Assembly (NCBI RefSeq): GCF_947501165.1
Contig: NZ_CANMUU010000001.1
Span: 1,474,219-1,538,218 of the forward strand
Source: an uncultured Allomuricauda sp.
GTDB taxonomy: Bacteria > Bacteroidota > Bacteroidia > Flavobacteriales > Flavobacteriaceae
DNA length: 64,000 bases
Direction of reading: 5' to 3'
Of the stretch, positions 34,108 to 42,742 are shown piece by piece. Numbering within the stretch: the stretch's first letter is position 1; each line of letters begins with the position of its first letter. The notes beneath the pieces were generated by a model. That model was not told the origin of the DNA. It saw only the letters and a list, made by a program, of their open reading frames with translations, and did no database searches. Both the position numbers and the translations under genes were made by a program.

Positions 34108-36606
34108 TTAACTTGGGTCTAGAATCATATCTATACGTTCCAGAACATCTTGTAAATGATATCTACTCATTTGGTCCGAAGTACGACCAATACCGTTTCT
34201 AATATCTCGCTTAAGGTTGTTCAATTCGGCACGAGCGGCAGAGCGAATATCGGATTGACTGGTATTGACGACAGTGGATTTTCTATATCCATTGAAGCTA
34301 GGCAACTTTCTCTGATTTTCGGCGGTCATCAAATATTCTAGTCTGTCCACATGGGCTTTTTGTAGATTTCTTCTATACGTGTCAATCGCTTTACCACTTC
34401 GAGTTTCTGACCAGATACCTCTTCTTAAGTCAGACATCATTTCCAAAAGACCATATGCGTTTTTGCCATTCATGGTTTCATTTTCAATAATTCTGGCCAT
34501 TTTGCCCAGATGCAAAATATTGTTCAAATACCTTACTTGCGTGGCTCGAATCCTCTCCACTGAACCGGAATATTGGATTTTGTTGAAAATGTTTTGGTCA
34601 ATAAGCCATTCAGGAGTTTTAAAAAGCTGCTCTTGCATGAATTTCATACTGTTCTTTTGACGCTCTTTATCCACGTGCTCATAGACAGCCCCGTCTTGAT
34701 CTGCAGTTTTATAAAACTCATACACACCACCAATATTATTGGAAACATGTCCCATGTACCTTCTGTATTGACCTACTACTTGTCCATACAGCGTTCCTAA
34801 ATTATCGTAGTTTTCTCCGTCTTCCGTTGTCCATTCTTTTAGCCTGGGAACTATGCGTTTTAAGTTTTCTATTCCGTAGAGACTAGCTTTTACCGCATCG
34901 TCACCTATATCTTCGGTCTGAGAACTTGGGTCGTGTACATCGCCAACCTGTTGATGGCCAAAACGGTACATTGGATCATTTTCATGAGCTCTTATCCAAC
35001 CGTTAAGAATGGGTTTTTCTTCTTCCGCACTTTTATCCAAAATTGGTTTATATCCCCAACGGATTGAATGTTTGTCGTATACTCCAATATTTGGCATCAT
35101 AGCAACACCTTCGTCGCCTGGTTGGGCCACATAGTTAAAACGGGCGTAATCCATAATAGAGGGAGCGGTACCATATTTTTGGGTAAAACTTGCAGACCTT
35201 AAAGAGTCTACAGGATAAGCTGCGCTACTACCCATATTGTGTGGAAGTCCCAAGGTATGGCCAACTTCGTGAGCTGAAACAAAGCGTATTAATCTTCCCA
35301 TAATCTCATCTTTAAACTCTACTCCCCTTGCATCAGGATTGACGGCTGCGGTCTGTACAAAGAACCAGTTGCGCAACAAGCTCATCACATTATGGTACCA
35401 GTTAATATCTGATTCCAAAATCTCTCCACTTCTAGGGTCGCTCACATGGGGTCCGTTTGCATTGGGAATGGGGGATGCCAAATAGCGTACCACAGAATAC
35501 CTCACATCTTCAGGCGACCATTCAGGGTCTTCTTCTTTTGTGGGAGGGTCTTTGGCAATAATTGCGTTTTTAAACCCAGCTTCCTCAAAAGCAACTTGCC
35601 AATCTTCGATTCCTTGCTTTATATAAGGTATCCATCTCTTTGGAGTGGCACGGTCTACATAATATATAATAGGTTTCTTGGGCTCAACCAATTCTCCAGC
35701 CTTATATTTTTCAATATCCTCATCTTTAACTTCCAAACGCCATCTATCCAAATAACGTACAGTTTTACTTTCTTGAGCGTCTAGGCCATAATCTACTTGA
35801 CCACGGGCAAACCAACCCACGCGCTCGTCAAAATATCTGCGCTTCATGGGTTCCTTTGGCAAAAGGATCATGGAATTGTTGATTTCAACCGAGATGGAAC
35901 CCAAACTTTGATTACTTGGGGGTTCTTTAGCGAAATACGTTTTTACATGTCTTGCCTCTATATTCAGTGGATAGCTCTTTACGGATTCTATAAAGCTTCT
36001 ATCGGAGTCTAATCGGCTTACCTTATATCGTTTTCTGTAAAAATCTGGCATCCCAATGGCATTCACATCTTTGGTAAACATAGGATCAACCTCAACTACG
36101 GTTGCGGGGTTTAAAGAATCCTTTTTGTTAAAAGCCTTAATGTCAAAAGCAAATAGGACCGGTTCAAAGTTTGAATTGACCACAGCTTCATGCACGGGAA
36201 GTGAGTCCGCGGCTACATTTCCATAGGAAACTACGCGTAATAGGACTTTTTTAGGTTTTTTCTCCCAACGTAATACCTGAGTATTGATTTTACCTCCCCC
36301 AAAACCTATTCCAGTCGCTGTTTTGGAAATACGACTTACCATAAGCATCTCTCTATTAAATAAGGAGTCGGGTATTTCATAGAAATGTTTGTCGTCTACC
36401 TGATGCACTAGAAAAAGACCTTCATCGGTCTTTGCCTCTTTAGTAATAACCTTGTCATAAGGTTTTATAGCTCCCTTTTTTGGTTTTGTGCTGGTACTTT
36501 GCTCCGTTTTTTTCTTCTTCTTTTTAAAAAGTTGGGCATTGGTTGATGGAATCAAGGCCGACATAAAAAAGACAAAAACGAGTCTTGGAAGTATTTTTTG
36601 AATCAT
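34108..36606 (-). CDS. Zinc-dependent metalloprotease (DUF5117/DUF5118 type)
   Basis: 832 residues, secreted: signal peptide to about residue 24, then a basic Lys-rich segment. The N-terminal half has the DUF5118/5117 style start (KPYDKVITKEAKTDEGLFLVH, then DSLFNREMLMVSRISKTATG). The metzincin-like site is HEVGHTLGLPHNMGSS (HExxHxxGxxH), followed by SIMDYARFNYVAQPGDEG with the Met-turn residue. The C-terminal domain is helical. A peptidase, probably acting outside the cytoplasm. The position is isolated with its own terminator. Confidence 0.92.
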   Translation of the reverse strand: MIQKILPRLVFVFFMSALIPSTNAQLFKKKKKKTEQSTSTKPKKGAIKPYDKVITKEAKTDEGLFLVHQVDDKHFYEIPDSLFNREMLMVSRISKTATGIGFGGGKINTQVLRWEKKPKKVLLRVVSYGNVAADSLPVHEAVVNSNFEPVLFAFDIKAFNKKDSLNPATVVEVDPMFTKDVNAIGMPDFYRKRYKVSRLDSDRSFIESVKSYPLNIEARHVKTYFAKEPPSNQSLGSISVEINNSMILLPKEPMKRRYFDERVGWFARGQVDYGLDAQESKTVRYLDRWRLEVKDEDIEKYKAGELVEPKKPIIYYVDRATPKRWIPYIKQGIEDWQVAFEEAGFKNAIIAKDPPTKEEDPEWSPEDVRYSVVRYLASPIPNANGPHVSDPRSGEILESDINWYHNVMSLLRNWFFVQTAAVNPDARGVEFKDEIMGRLIRFVSAHEVGHTLGLPHNMGSSAAYPVDSLRSASFTQKYGTAPSIMDYARFNYVAQPGDEGVAMMPNIGVYDKHSIRWGYKPILDKSAEEEKPILNGWIRAHENDPMYRFGHQQVGDVHDPSSQTEDIGDDAVKASLYGIENLKRIVPRLKEWTTEDGENYDNLGTLYGQVVGQYRRYMGHVSNNIGGVYEFYKTADQDGAVYEHVDKERQKNSMKFMQEQLFKTPEWLIDQNIFNKIQYSGSVERIRATQVRYLNNILHLGKMARIIENETMNGKNAYGLLEMMSDLRRGIWSETRSGKAIDTYRRNLQKAHVDRLEYLMTAENQRKLPSFNGYRKSTVVNTSQSDIRSAARAELNNLKRDIRNGIGRTSDQMSRYHLQDVLERIDMILDPS

Positions 36607-36872
36607 TTTAGGATAGTTTGATGTTTTAAAGCGGGCCTAAAGAACTTAAAAATCGAGAAAAAGGACTGTTAAATAATTATTAACTCTATTTTTTTTCAGA
36701 AATCATGTAACCTTTGGGAGTGATTCATTTTACTGGTGGTTCCCGTTGAAACGCCCACTATAGTAGCGATTAAAGACGATGGGTTTTTTCTAAAAAAATG
36801 AAAAACACTGTAACATTTCGAAATTAGGGTAGTCTTATAAGCATACATCATCAATCAAAAAATTCAATCAAA
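36607..36872. other. Intergenic region upstream of the repeat protein, no gene seen
   Basis: This 266-base gap holds the promoter-like element at 36809-36859 and a second TGTAACC at 36706-36712 that could be another ECF-type -35. No convincing open frame on either strand. Confidence 0.55.
36809..36859 (+). promoter_or_regulatory. ECF-sigma-like promoter and leader of the large repeat protein gene
   Basis: TGTAACA (36809-36815), a 16-base spacer, then GTCTTA (36832-36837), resembling ECF-sigma promoters of Bacteroidota. The leader TACATCATCAATCAAA (36844-36859) recurs upstream of the Pmp3 gene at nearly the same distance from TGTAACA (35 versus 34 bases). No ECF sigma gene is in the window. 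Confidence 0.55.
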
Positions 36873-37610
36873 ATGAGCAAGTTATTATTAATTTACGGAT
36901 GTGCACTTTTAGGAGGTTCGGCCGTAGCTGATGAACAACAAAGTACTGTAAGTACAACTGCTGACCAGCAAGAAATTACCACAAGTACGTTTGAGAACAA
37001 TTTTACAGCATTGAACATCGATGCTGAGGTAGAAGGTATGGATTCCACATATTATTGGACCAGTGAAAATGCCTTTGAACTGAATCTAAATGAAATAGAG
37101 TATCTAGAGGAGGAGAATGAGTTGGAACTTGGTTTTGATACCGCCGACTATCTTCCAGAGGGTTTTGATCCTTATGAAACCTATTTTGATTTGAATTCCA
37201 TTATATATGTTGAGAGCGAAATAGAATTTGATCTTGGTTTTGATACCGAAAACTATTTGCCAGGAAGTTTTGATGCTTACAGTGAAGTATTGGACGTACA
37301 TGCTGTCAACTATTTGGAAGATGAAGATTTGGACTTAGGTTTTGACACCCAAGATTATTTACCTGAAGGTTTTTCACCTTACGAAACGTACTTTGATTTG
37401 AACACTGTACCTTTTATTGAAGAAAATACTGAGGTAGAGCTTGAATTAGGTTTGGATAGCACTTATGAGCTTCCAAAAGGATTTGATCCTTACACGGATA
37501 CAATCGGAATAGCTTCCGTAAACTATATAGAATTGGAAGATGAGGATTTAGGTTTCGAAACCATGTCCTATCTCCCAGAAGGTTTTGATCCCTACTCAAG
37601 GGGCAAATAA
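36873..37610 (+). CDS. Secreted acidic repeat protein (five LGFDTxxYLPxGFDPY repeats)
   Basis: 245 residues. A short hydrophobic N-terminus (MSKLLLIYGCALLGGSAVAD) suggests export, either by cleavage after SAVA or by lipidation at Cys10. A Thr/Ser/Gln-rich linker (23-45) leads into five repeats that start at residues 86, 121, 155, 192 and 226 with period 34-37. The consensus is LGFDTxxYLPxGFDPY followed by an IxYIE-type strand. Overall strongly acidic, with few Lys/Arg. The repeat suggests a beta-solenoid or surface module, perhaps calcium-dependent. No family known to me. A smaller relative follows at 37944. Confidence 0.82.
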   Translation: MSKLLLIYGCALLGGSAVADEQQSTVSTTADQQEITTSTFENNFTALNIDAEVEGMDSTYYWTSENAFELNLNEIEYLEEENELELGFDTADYLPEGFDPYETYFDLNSIIYVESEIEFDLGFDTENYLPGSFDAYSEVLDVHAVNYLEDEDLDLGFDTQDYLPEGFSPYETYFDLNTVPFIEENTEVELELGLDSTYELPKGFDPYTDTIGIASVNYIELEDEDLGFETMSYLPEGFDPYSRGK

Positions 37611-37657
37611 GTAGGATGTTTGATTTCATTTTACAAATTTTTGAGTTGTTAGTCAAG

Positions 37658-37682
37658 AAAAGCCCTCGCAAGAGGGCTTTTT
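37658..37682 (+). terminator. Rho-independent terminator after the large repeat protein gene
   Basis: AAAGCCCTC-GCAA-GAGGGCTTT, 9-bp stem, then a T tract (T5 in total), about 50 bases after the stop codon. Confidence 0.88.
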
Positions 37683-37943
37683 AATTGGAGCCATGTCGAA
37701 CGGGGTTCCTTAACAAAACAATAACATAAAATTCGATGACGTGCAAACTGCAAAAAGAGCTTCAATTCTTTAACAAAGTATCAGTTTTAAGCCTCTTGGA
37801 ATACGACTTTTTCAATGTCAGAATCAAAGTGTTAAAGAAGTGATTATCCCACGGTATTTCTGCAATCGTTAAGGAAAAACTAATTATACTAAAGTTAGGA
37901 TTTTGGGGTTTTATCTTTGTGCTATAATTAAAAAGCGACAACT
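37683..37943. promoter_or_regulatory. Intergenic region between the two repeat-protein genes
   Basis: Total gap 37611-37943 (333 bases) including the terminator. It has a perfect but distant inverted repeat, TTCTTTAACA (37766-37775) and TGTTAAAGAA (37830-37839), and a TATCTTTG -7 box at 37912-37919, 24 bases before the small repeat gene. No gene seen. The small gene thus appears to have its own promoter of the ordinary type. Confidence 0.5.
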
Positions 37944-38243
37944 ATGATTACCAAAAATACCTTAAAAACAATATTGATGTTGACCTTCGGTCTATCAGTA
38001 TTTACCAGTTATGGATTCAATTCCGCTGAAGACTTTGATCTTAGTACAATTGAGTTCATTGAAGAAGAACAAGAATGGGGACTTGGGTTCGATACAGCTC
38101 AATATTTACCCGAAAATTTTGATCCTTACAGTGGTATCATTTCAGTAAAAACAATCAATTTCATAGAAGTTTGTGATGAAGTTGAATTAGGTTTTGAAAC
38201 GGGAGGATATCTACCATTGGGATTTGATCCGTATATACAATAG
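37944..38243 (+). CDS. Small secreted protein with two LGFDTxxYLPxGFDPY repeats
   Basis: 99 residues. A signal peptide (about 1-24, cleavage near YGFNS) precedes two repeats starting at residues 47 (LGFDTAQYLPENFDPY) and 82 (LGFETGGYLPLGFDPY), period 35, with FIE-type strands between. It is a shorter paralogue of the 245-residue neighbour, with the final repeat again at the C-terminus. Acidic. Possibly a secreted partner or a duplicate. Function unknown. Confidence 0.8.
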   Translation: MITKNTLKTILMLTFGLSVFTSYGFNSAEDFDLSTIEFIEEEQEWGLGFDTAQYLPENFDPYSGIISVKTINFIEVCDEVELGFETGGYLPLGFDPYIQ

Positions 38244-38287
38244 AGTTAGAGTTAGTTTCTTACTTTTTTTTGAGTTAGTTAGTTAGT

Positions 38288-38316
38288 AAATGGCCCCTTT
38301 GAAAAGGGGCCATTTT
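38288..38316. terminator. Bidirectional terminator between the small repeat gene and the DASS gene
   Basis: AAATGGCCCCTTT-GA-AAAGGGGCCATTTT, a 12- to 13-bp stem, flanked by T-rich sequence on the plus side and A-rich on the other. It can end both converging messages. Confidence 0.85.
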
Positions 38317-38319
38317 CTT

Positions 38320-39750
38320 TTAGAACAATAAGGGTACTACAAATTGAAATACTAATACCAACAGCCCCACTGCAATAAGGTTTAGAATGACCCCTACACG
38401 AGCCATTTCAGGCACTTTTACATAACCGCTGGCAAACACTATGGCATTGGGCGGAGTGGCCATGGGCAACATAAAAGCGCAACTACTGGCCATGGTGACA
38501 GGAATCAAAAGATAGAGTATAGGAACATTGAGCCCTATAGCTATTCCGGCAACAACTGGAGCCAGAACGGCGACCAATGCTACATTGCTCATCAATTCGG
38601 TCATGAAGAGCATAAGGAGTATCAATAAAAATGCGGTAAAAACAATACTGATTTCACTTTGGGCAATGATTGTGGCTACCAAATCAACAATACCGCTTAC
38701 TGACATTCCTTTGGCTAAAGCCAAACCACCTCCAAAAAGTATCAATATGCCCCAAGCCAATTTTGAGGTATCGCCCCATTTAATAATAAATTCTCCCTTT
38801 TTTACATTGTAGGGAATTGCAAAAAGAGCAATAGCGGCAAAAATACTTATCATGGTATCTGAAAGTCCCAATGTTGGAAATATAGAATTGATGAGTGTTC
38901 TGAAAATCCATAGAAACACGGTAACAGCGAATATGACCAATACCATTTTTTCCTTACCTGTTGTTGGCCCTAATTTTTCCAATTCTTGAAAAATAACTTC
39001 TTTGGAAGCACTGAATTTTAGATCCCGATTGGGAAACATCCATTTGACCAATACCAAATAACTAATTCCAATCATGATTATGGAGAAGGGAAGGCCCAAG
39101 GTCATCCATTTTAAGAAGGAAATCTCAGTATTGTATTCATTCTCCAAAAGCCCGATTAAGACTGAATTAGGGGGTGTTCCGATTACAGTGGCAATTCCGC
39201 CTGCATTAGCTGAAAATGCTATGCCCAGCATTACACTCAAAGCAAAATTCTGATCGTTTTTAGTGAAGCCGTCTTCATCGTCAATCAATAATTTGATTAC
39301 GGATAGGGCTATGGGCAACATAACCACAGTACTCGCGGTATTGCTTATCCACATACTCAGCGAAGCTGTGGCAATCATAAAACCTAAAATAACCCTATTG
39401 GGTGTAGTGCCTGTTAGTCTTATGATGTTGAGCGCAATGCGTCTATGTAAGTTAACTTTTTCTAGGGCTAAGGCCATCACAAATCCTCCAAAAAACAAGA
39501 ATACAATAGGACTCCCATAGTTCGCGCCAACTTCTCCAATAGGTAAGATTTTTAGTAGTGGGAAAAGCAATAGTGGTAAAAGTGCGGTGACAGAAATGGA
39601 AACCGCTTCCGTAATCCACCATATTAGCATCCAAACAGCGACTGCGATTACTGTATCCCCTTTTTCAGAAACCAATACTATGGGTAGATTGGCAAGAATC
39701 AAGAAAGCGATTGGCCCTAAGATCAATCCCCATATTTTGCTTTTGTCCAT
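38320..39750 (-). CDS. SLC13/DASS family anion:sodium symporter
   Basis: 476 residues with about 12 membrane segments. The DASS substrate motif SNTASTVVMLPIAL (Ser-Asn-Thr) is present near residue 135, and a second SNT-like part LMSNVALVAVLAPVVAGIAIG near residue 390 matches the internal repeat. Sodium-coupled uptake of di- or tricarboxylates or sulfate is expected; which one is not clear. Inner membrane. It is followed by an AraC regulator upstream on the same strand, divergence permitting control. Confidence 0.88.
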   Translation of the reverse strand: MDKSKIWGLILGPIAFLILANLPIVLVSEKGDTVIAVAVWMLIWWITEAVSISVTALLPLLLFPLLKILPIGEVGANYGSPIVFLFFGGFVMALALEKVNLHRRIALNIIRLTGTTPNRVILGFMIATASLSMWISNTASTVVMLPIALSVIKLLIDDEDGFTKNDQNFALSVMLGIAFSANAGGIATVIGTPPNSVLIGLLENEYNTEISFLKWMTLGLPFSIIMIGISYLVLVKWMFPNRDLKFSASKEVIFQELEKLGPTTGKEKMVLVIFAVTVFLWIFRTLINSIFPTLGLSDTMISIFAAIALFAIPYNVKKGEFIIKWGDTSKLAWGILILFGGGLALAKGMSVSGIVDLVATIIAQSEISIVFTAFLLILLMLFMTELMSNVALVAVLAPVVAGIAIGLNVPILYLLIPVTMASSCAFMLPMATPPNAIVFASGYVKVPEMARVGVILNLIAVGLLVLVFQFVVPLLF

Positions 39751-39788
39751 ATAGCTCTCTAAACTAGACTTTTTTTAATGAAAATAAA

Positions 39789-39824
39789 AGATGAAAGCCA
39801 AACAAGGGCCCTAGTTTTCATCTT
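39789..39824 (-). terminator. Possible terminator overlapping the end of the AraC gene
   Basis: AAGATGAAA (39789-39797) pairs with TTTCATCTT (39816-39824), with an 18-base loop; T-rich sequence follows on the minus strand. The loop is large and the stem AT-rich, so confidence is modest. Confidence 0.4.
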
Positions 39825-40686
39825 GGATATTTTCCCTATAGGATTTAGGAGATTGGGATTCGTGTCTTTTGAAGAATTTGATAAAGTACGACGGGTCTTC
39901 AAAACCTATTTTGAAAGCTATTTCCCCCACTTGCAAGGGCGTGAACTTTAGTAATCGTTTGGTCTCAAGGATTATTCTTTCTTGAATCAATTGCGATGGT
40001 GATTTTCCAATGATTTCCTTAGAAATAGTGGTTAGTGTTTTTGAAGAGATATGCAGCTTTGCCGCATACTCTTTAACGGTTATATTTTCCTTGTAATGTT
40101 GCTCAATAAGTTCTTTGAACTGAAAGAATATAAGTTCATGCTGACTATTGAATTCCAAAGCTTTGGTTGAGTATTCTTGATGGGCTCTTTCCAAAGTAAT
40201 CAATAGGGATTTAAGCAAGAATCGAATATTTTCTTCAAAACCAAAGCGATTACGTTGCTTTAATTCATCCAAAATAAGCGACATATATGTCTTAGCTGTT
40301 GAAATGGCATCAACTTGCACGGCGTAGCATGGGTTGGTTTGGGTTTTGAAAATGTTGTATTTCAGAAAAATATCAACATCTGTATGCATAAAAAAGCTTT
40401 CATTAAAGTGAATGAGCCAACCCTCTATGTCCAAATTTTTATCAAAAGCATGGATTTGATTCTTAGAGATAAAAAGTATGGTATTGGTGTTTACCGAATA
40501 TGTTTTAAAGTCAACCGTATGGGTGCCGCCTTCGGAAAAAAACCAAATGATTTGGTAGTAGCTATGCGAATGAGGAACTGCGGCATGATTTCCGCTTTTT
40601 TTGCGATAGCTGCGAAGGTCGTATACCTCAAATTGAAGCTTTTCCGGTTGAAGTTTGTGAAGGTGGTATTGTGCTATTTTGGACAA
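39811..40686 (-). CDS. AraC family regulator with cupin-type sensor
   Basis: 291 residues. The N-terminal half is a cupin-like domain (HSHSYYQIIWFFSEGGTHTVDF with metal-type His, then IHAFDKNLDIEGWLIHF). The C-terminal 100 residues carry two HTH motifs (VKEYAAKLHISSKTLTTISKEI and VGEIAFKIGFEDPSYFIKFFKRH). It probably responds to a small ligand and controls the adjacent DASS transporter or the oxidase/SDR pair. Confidence 0.9.
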   Translation of the reverse strand: MSKIAQYHLHKLQPEKLQFEVYDLRSYRKKSGNHAAVPHSHSYYQIIWFFSEGGTHTVDFKTYSVNTNTILFISKNQIHAFDKNLDIEGWLIHFNESFFMHTDVDIFLKYNIFKTQTNPCYAVQVDAISTAKTYMSLILDELKQRNRFGFEENIRFLLKSLLITLERAHQEYSTKALEFNSQHELIFFQFKELIEQHYKENITVKEYAAKLHISSKTLTTISKEIIGKSPSQLIQERIILETKRLLKFTPLQVGEIAFKIGFEDPSYFIKFFKRHESQSPKSYRENIQDEN

Positions 40687-40730
40687 TTTAACTGAGCTGA
40701 GTTTAGATTTATTACCATTTAAAGATACGG

Positions 40731-41780
40731 TTATTGGGCATCTAATACTTTTTGAGCGGCATTGATTCCGCTGTATACGGCTCCATCAAGATACCCACCA
40801 TGAATAGGAGAGGTTTCCGTACCGGAAAAAATAAGTTTTCCATCTAAATACCACTCATCGTATAACACATGCCCATATTGCGGACTCATGTAAACGGATT
40901 TTAGGTTCTCACAAGACGTTTGTCGATCTAAAGACCAATCTTTTTCAAAATAGGTAGTATGGTCTCTCACTTCTTTGCCGAGATACTTTTCCAGATAAGC
41001 CAAGATTTTCTCTTTTCTGATTTCTGTGGAAGTGTCGCGCAGCCCCTCATTAACAAAACCCATAAGACCAAAAACTTTTTCATGATAATCACAATGATCA
41101 TAAAGTTCAATAACGGGTCCTACCTGGCCAATAATGGTTCCAGAGAAATCATTTGCTCTCCAAAAAGGCGTATTGAAAAGAATACCCACTTTTATGGCGT
41201 TGCTCATCCAAGTATGGGTAGATGTCATGATTTGGATTAGCTTTTCAGGTAATTCTGGGCTAAAATCCAAGGTTGATACCAGTTTAGGGGGAATAGTCAT
41301 AATTACTTTTTCTGTAGAGTATTCGGTTTGATTAGTTTTCAAACTTATATGGTCCCCTTCTTCGGTGATGGAAAAAATCTTACTGTTCAGTTTGATTTTT
41401 TTAGATAGAAGACTTGCCAATTTGTTGATTATGGAAATTGAACCATCGGTAATACGATAGGCCGATGGTCCATTATGTTGACTTTCAAAATAATGAGCAG
41501 GTGCCATTGTATTGTACACTAGAACACTTTTGCCTTTGGAATACTGTTCAAATTTATCAATCGATAGGTCTTCCAAAAACTTTGATAGATAGGTATGATG
41601 ATTTTGGAACCATGTGGCCCCTAAATCAATACCATCCTTCGTAAGTATTCTCCCTCCAATTCTATCCCTTGCTTCTAAAATGACGAAATCTTTTTCGCCA
41701 TTCTTCATCAAGTGATATGCTGTTGTTAAACCCGATAATCCAGCACCTACTATTATGTATTTTGAATGTATCGTACTCAT
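40731..41780 (-). CDS. Flavin-containing amine oxidase family protein
   Basis: 349 residues from the ATG at 41780; an in-frame ATG 12 codons upstream was rejected because it separates the Rossmann start from the N-terminus. The FAD motif is YIIVGAGLSGLTTAYHLM (GxGxxG) followed by ILEARDRIGGRI. The C-terminal FAD-binding end reads HGGYLDGAVYSGINAA. It should oxidise an amine or similar substrate with FAD. It is about 20% shorter than classical monoamine oxidases. Neighbouring SDR and AraC genes hint at a small catabolic set. Confidence 0.88.
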   Translation of the reverse strand: MSTIHSKYIIVGAGLSGLTTAYHLMKNGEKDFVILEARDRIGGRILTKDGIDLGATWFQNHHTYLSKFLEDLSIDKFEQYSKGKSVLVYNTMAPAHYFESQHNGPSAYRITDGSISIINKLASLLSKKIKLNSKIFSITEEGDHISLKTNQTEYSTEKVIMTIPPKLVSTLDFSPELPEKLIQIMTSTHTWMSNAIKVGILFNTPFWRANDFSGTIIGQVGPVIELYDHCDYHEKVFGLMGFVNEGLRDTSTEIRKEKILAYLEKYLGKEVRDHTTYFEKDWSLDRQTSCENLKSVYMSPQYGHVLYDEWYLDGKLIFSGTETSPIHGGYLDGAVYSGINAAQKVLDAQ

Positions 41781-41835
41781 GGTATTTTCATAGATAAGGG
41801 TAGTCGTAAAGACCACCCTAAAAATATCCTTTCAT

Positions 41836-42585
41836 TTAATTTCTTCCTGCCATAACACCACCATCGGTATCCCAGATAGCTCCGGTTACCCAAGACGATT
41901 GGTCAGATAGCAAAAACGAAATGGTGTTTGCAACATCTTGTGCTCGGCCATTTCTGCCAATTGGGTGAAAACCATGGAAGTTTTGAAGAGCATCACTTGC
42001 CTCTTGCTTGCCACCAAATACACTTTCATACACAGGTGTTTCAACCACAGCGGGTGAAACCGCATTTACCCTAATTTTATGGTCAGCCAATTCCATGGCC
42101 AAGTGTTGAGTCAAACTGTGTAGACCCGCTTTTTGCATAGAATATGCAGACGAAGGAGTAGCTTTTACAGACTGCTTTGCCCACATGGAACCCACATTCA
42201 CAATGGAACCTCCTCCAGTTTCCTTCATTTTTTTAGCAGCGGCTTGTGTGATGAAAAAGAATCCTCTATTCAAATCCAAGTAGGAATCATAATCCTCAAC
42301 AGTGTGTTCCAAGAACGCCTTAGGTCCAAAAATCCCCGAGGCATTTACCAAATAATCCAAGTTGTCTAGATTATTTATGTTTGAAACTAAATCCTTTACC
42401 TGTTCTCTGTTGGTAATGTCTACTTTATGGGTAACCAAATTTTCTCCGCCCTGCTTTTTAAAAGCTTCCAATTTCGATGAATTTGTACCTACTACATGTA
42501 CTTCAACACCTTGGTTGAGAAGATTTTCTGCCGTAGCTTTTCCGATACCACTACTGCCTCCTATAATTAATGCCCTTTTGCTCAT
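41836..42585 (-). CDS. SDR family oxidoreductase
   Basis: 249 residues. Rossmann start [18 protein letters not shown] (GxxxGIG), active-site [13 protein letters not shown] (YxxxK), catalytic Ser in VNVGSMWAK, and the C-terminal [15 protein letters not shown] (G at the end). Typical classical SDR length. NAD(P)H-dependent reduction or oxidation of a small alcohol or ketone. It shares direction with the amine oxidase and is 55 bases upstream of it. Confidence 0.93.
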   Translation of the reverse strand: MSKRALIIGGSSGIGKATAENLLNQGVEVHVVGTNSSKLEAFKKQGGENLVTHKVDITNREQVKDLVSNINNLDNLDYLVNASGIFGPKAFLEHTVEDYDSYLDLNRGFFFITQAAAKKMKETGGGSIVNVGSMWAKQSVKATPSSAYSMQKAGLHSLTQHLAMELADHKIRVNAVSPAVVETPVYESVFGGKQEASDALQNFHGFHPIGRNGRAQDVANTISFLLSDQSSWVTGAIWDTDGGVMAGRN

Positions 42586-42698
42586 TACTTTACGTTTTAA
42601 AGTGATGGAGCAAAATTAGAGTGGGCCCTTAAAGCATTCTTGTACTAAAAGGAGAAAGAATGGTACTTTTAGGAAAGTGGTACATCCAGAAAATAAAG

Positions 42699-42719
42699 AA
42701 GCCCCAAAAATGGGGCTTT
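42699..42719 (-). terminator. Rho-independent terminator after the TonB receptor gene
   Basis: AAGCCCCA-AAAA-TGGGGCTT, an 8-bp stem. On the minus strand it is followed by T-rich sequence, downstream of the gene ending at 42743. Confidence 0.8.
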
Positions 42720-42742
42720 CATAAAATATTTGGGTTCACTAT

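Noticed and set aside
36873..37610. DNA repeat or satellite
   Set aside because: The repeat is strong in protein but diverged in codons, so it is an old protein repeat, not a recent DNA duplication.
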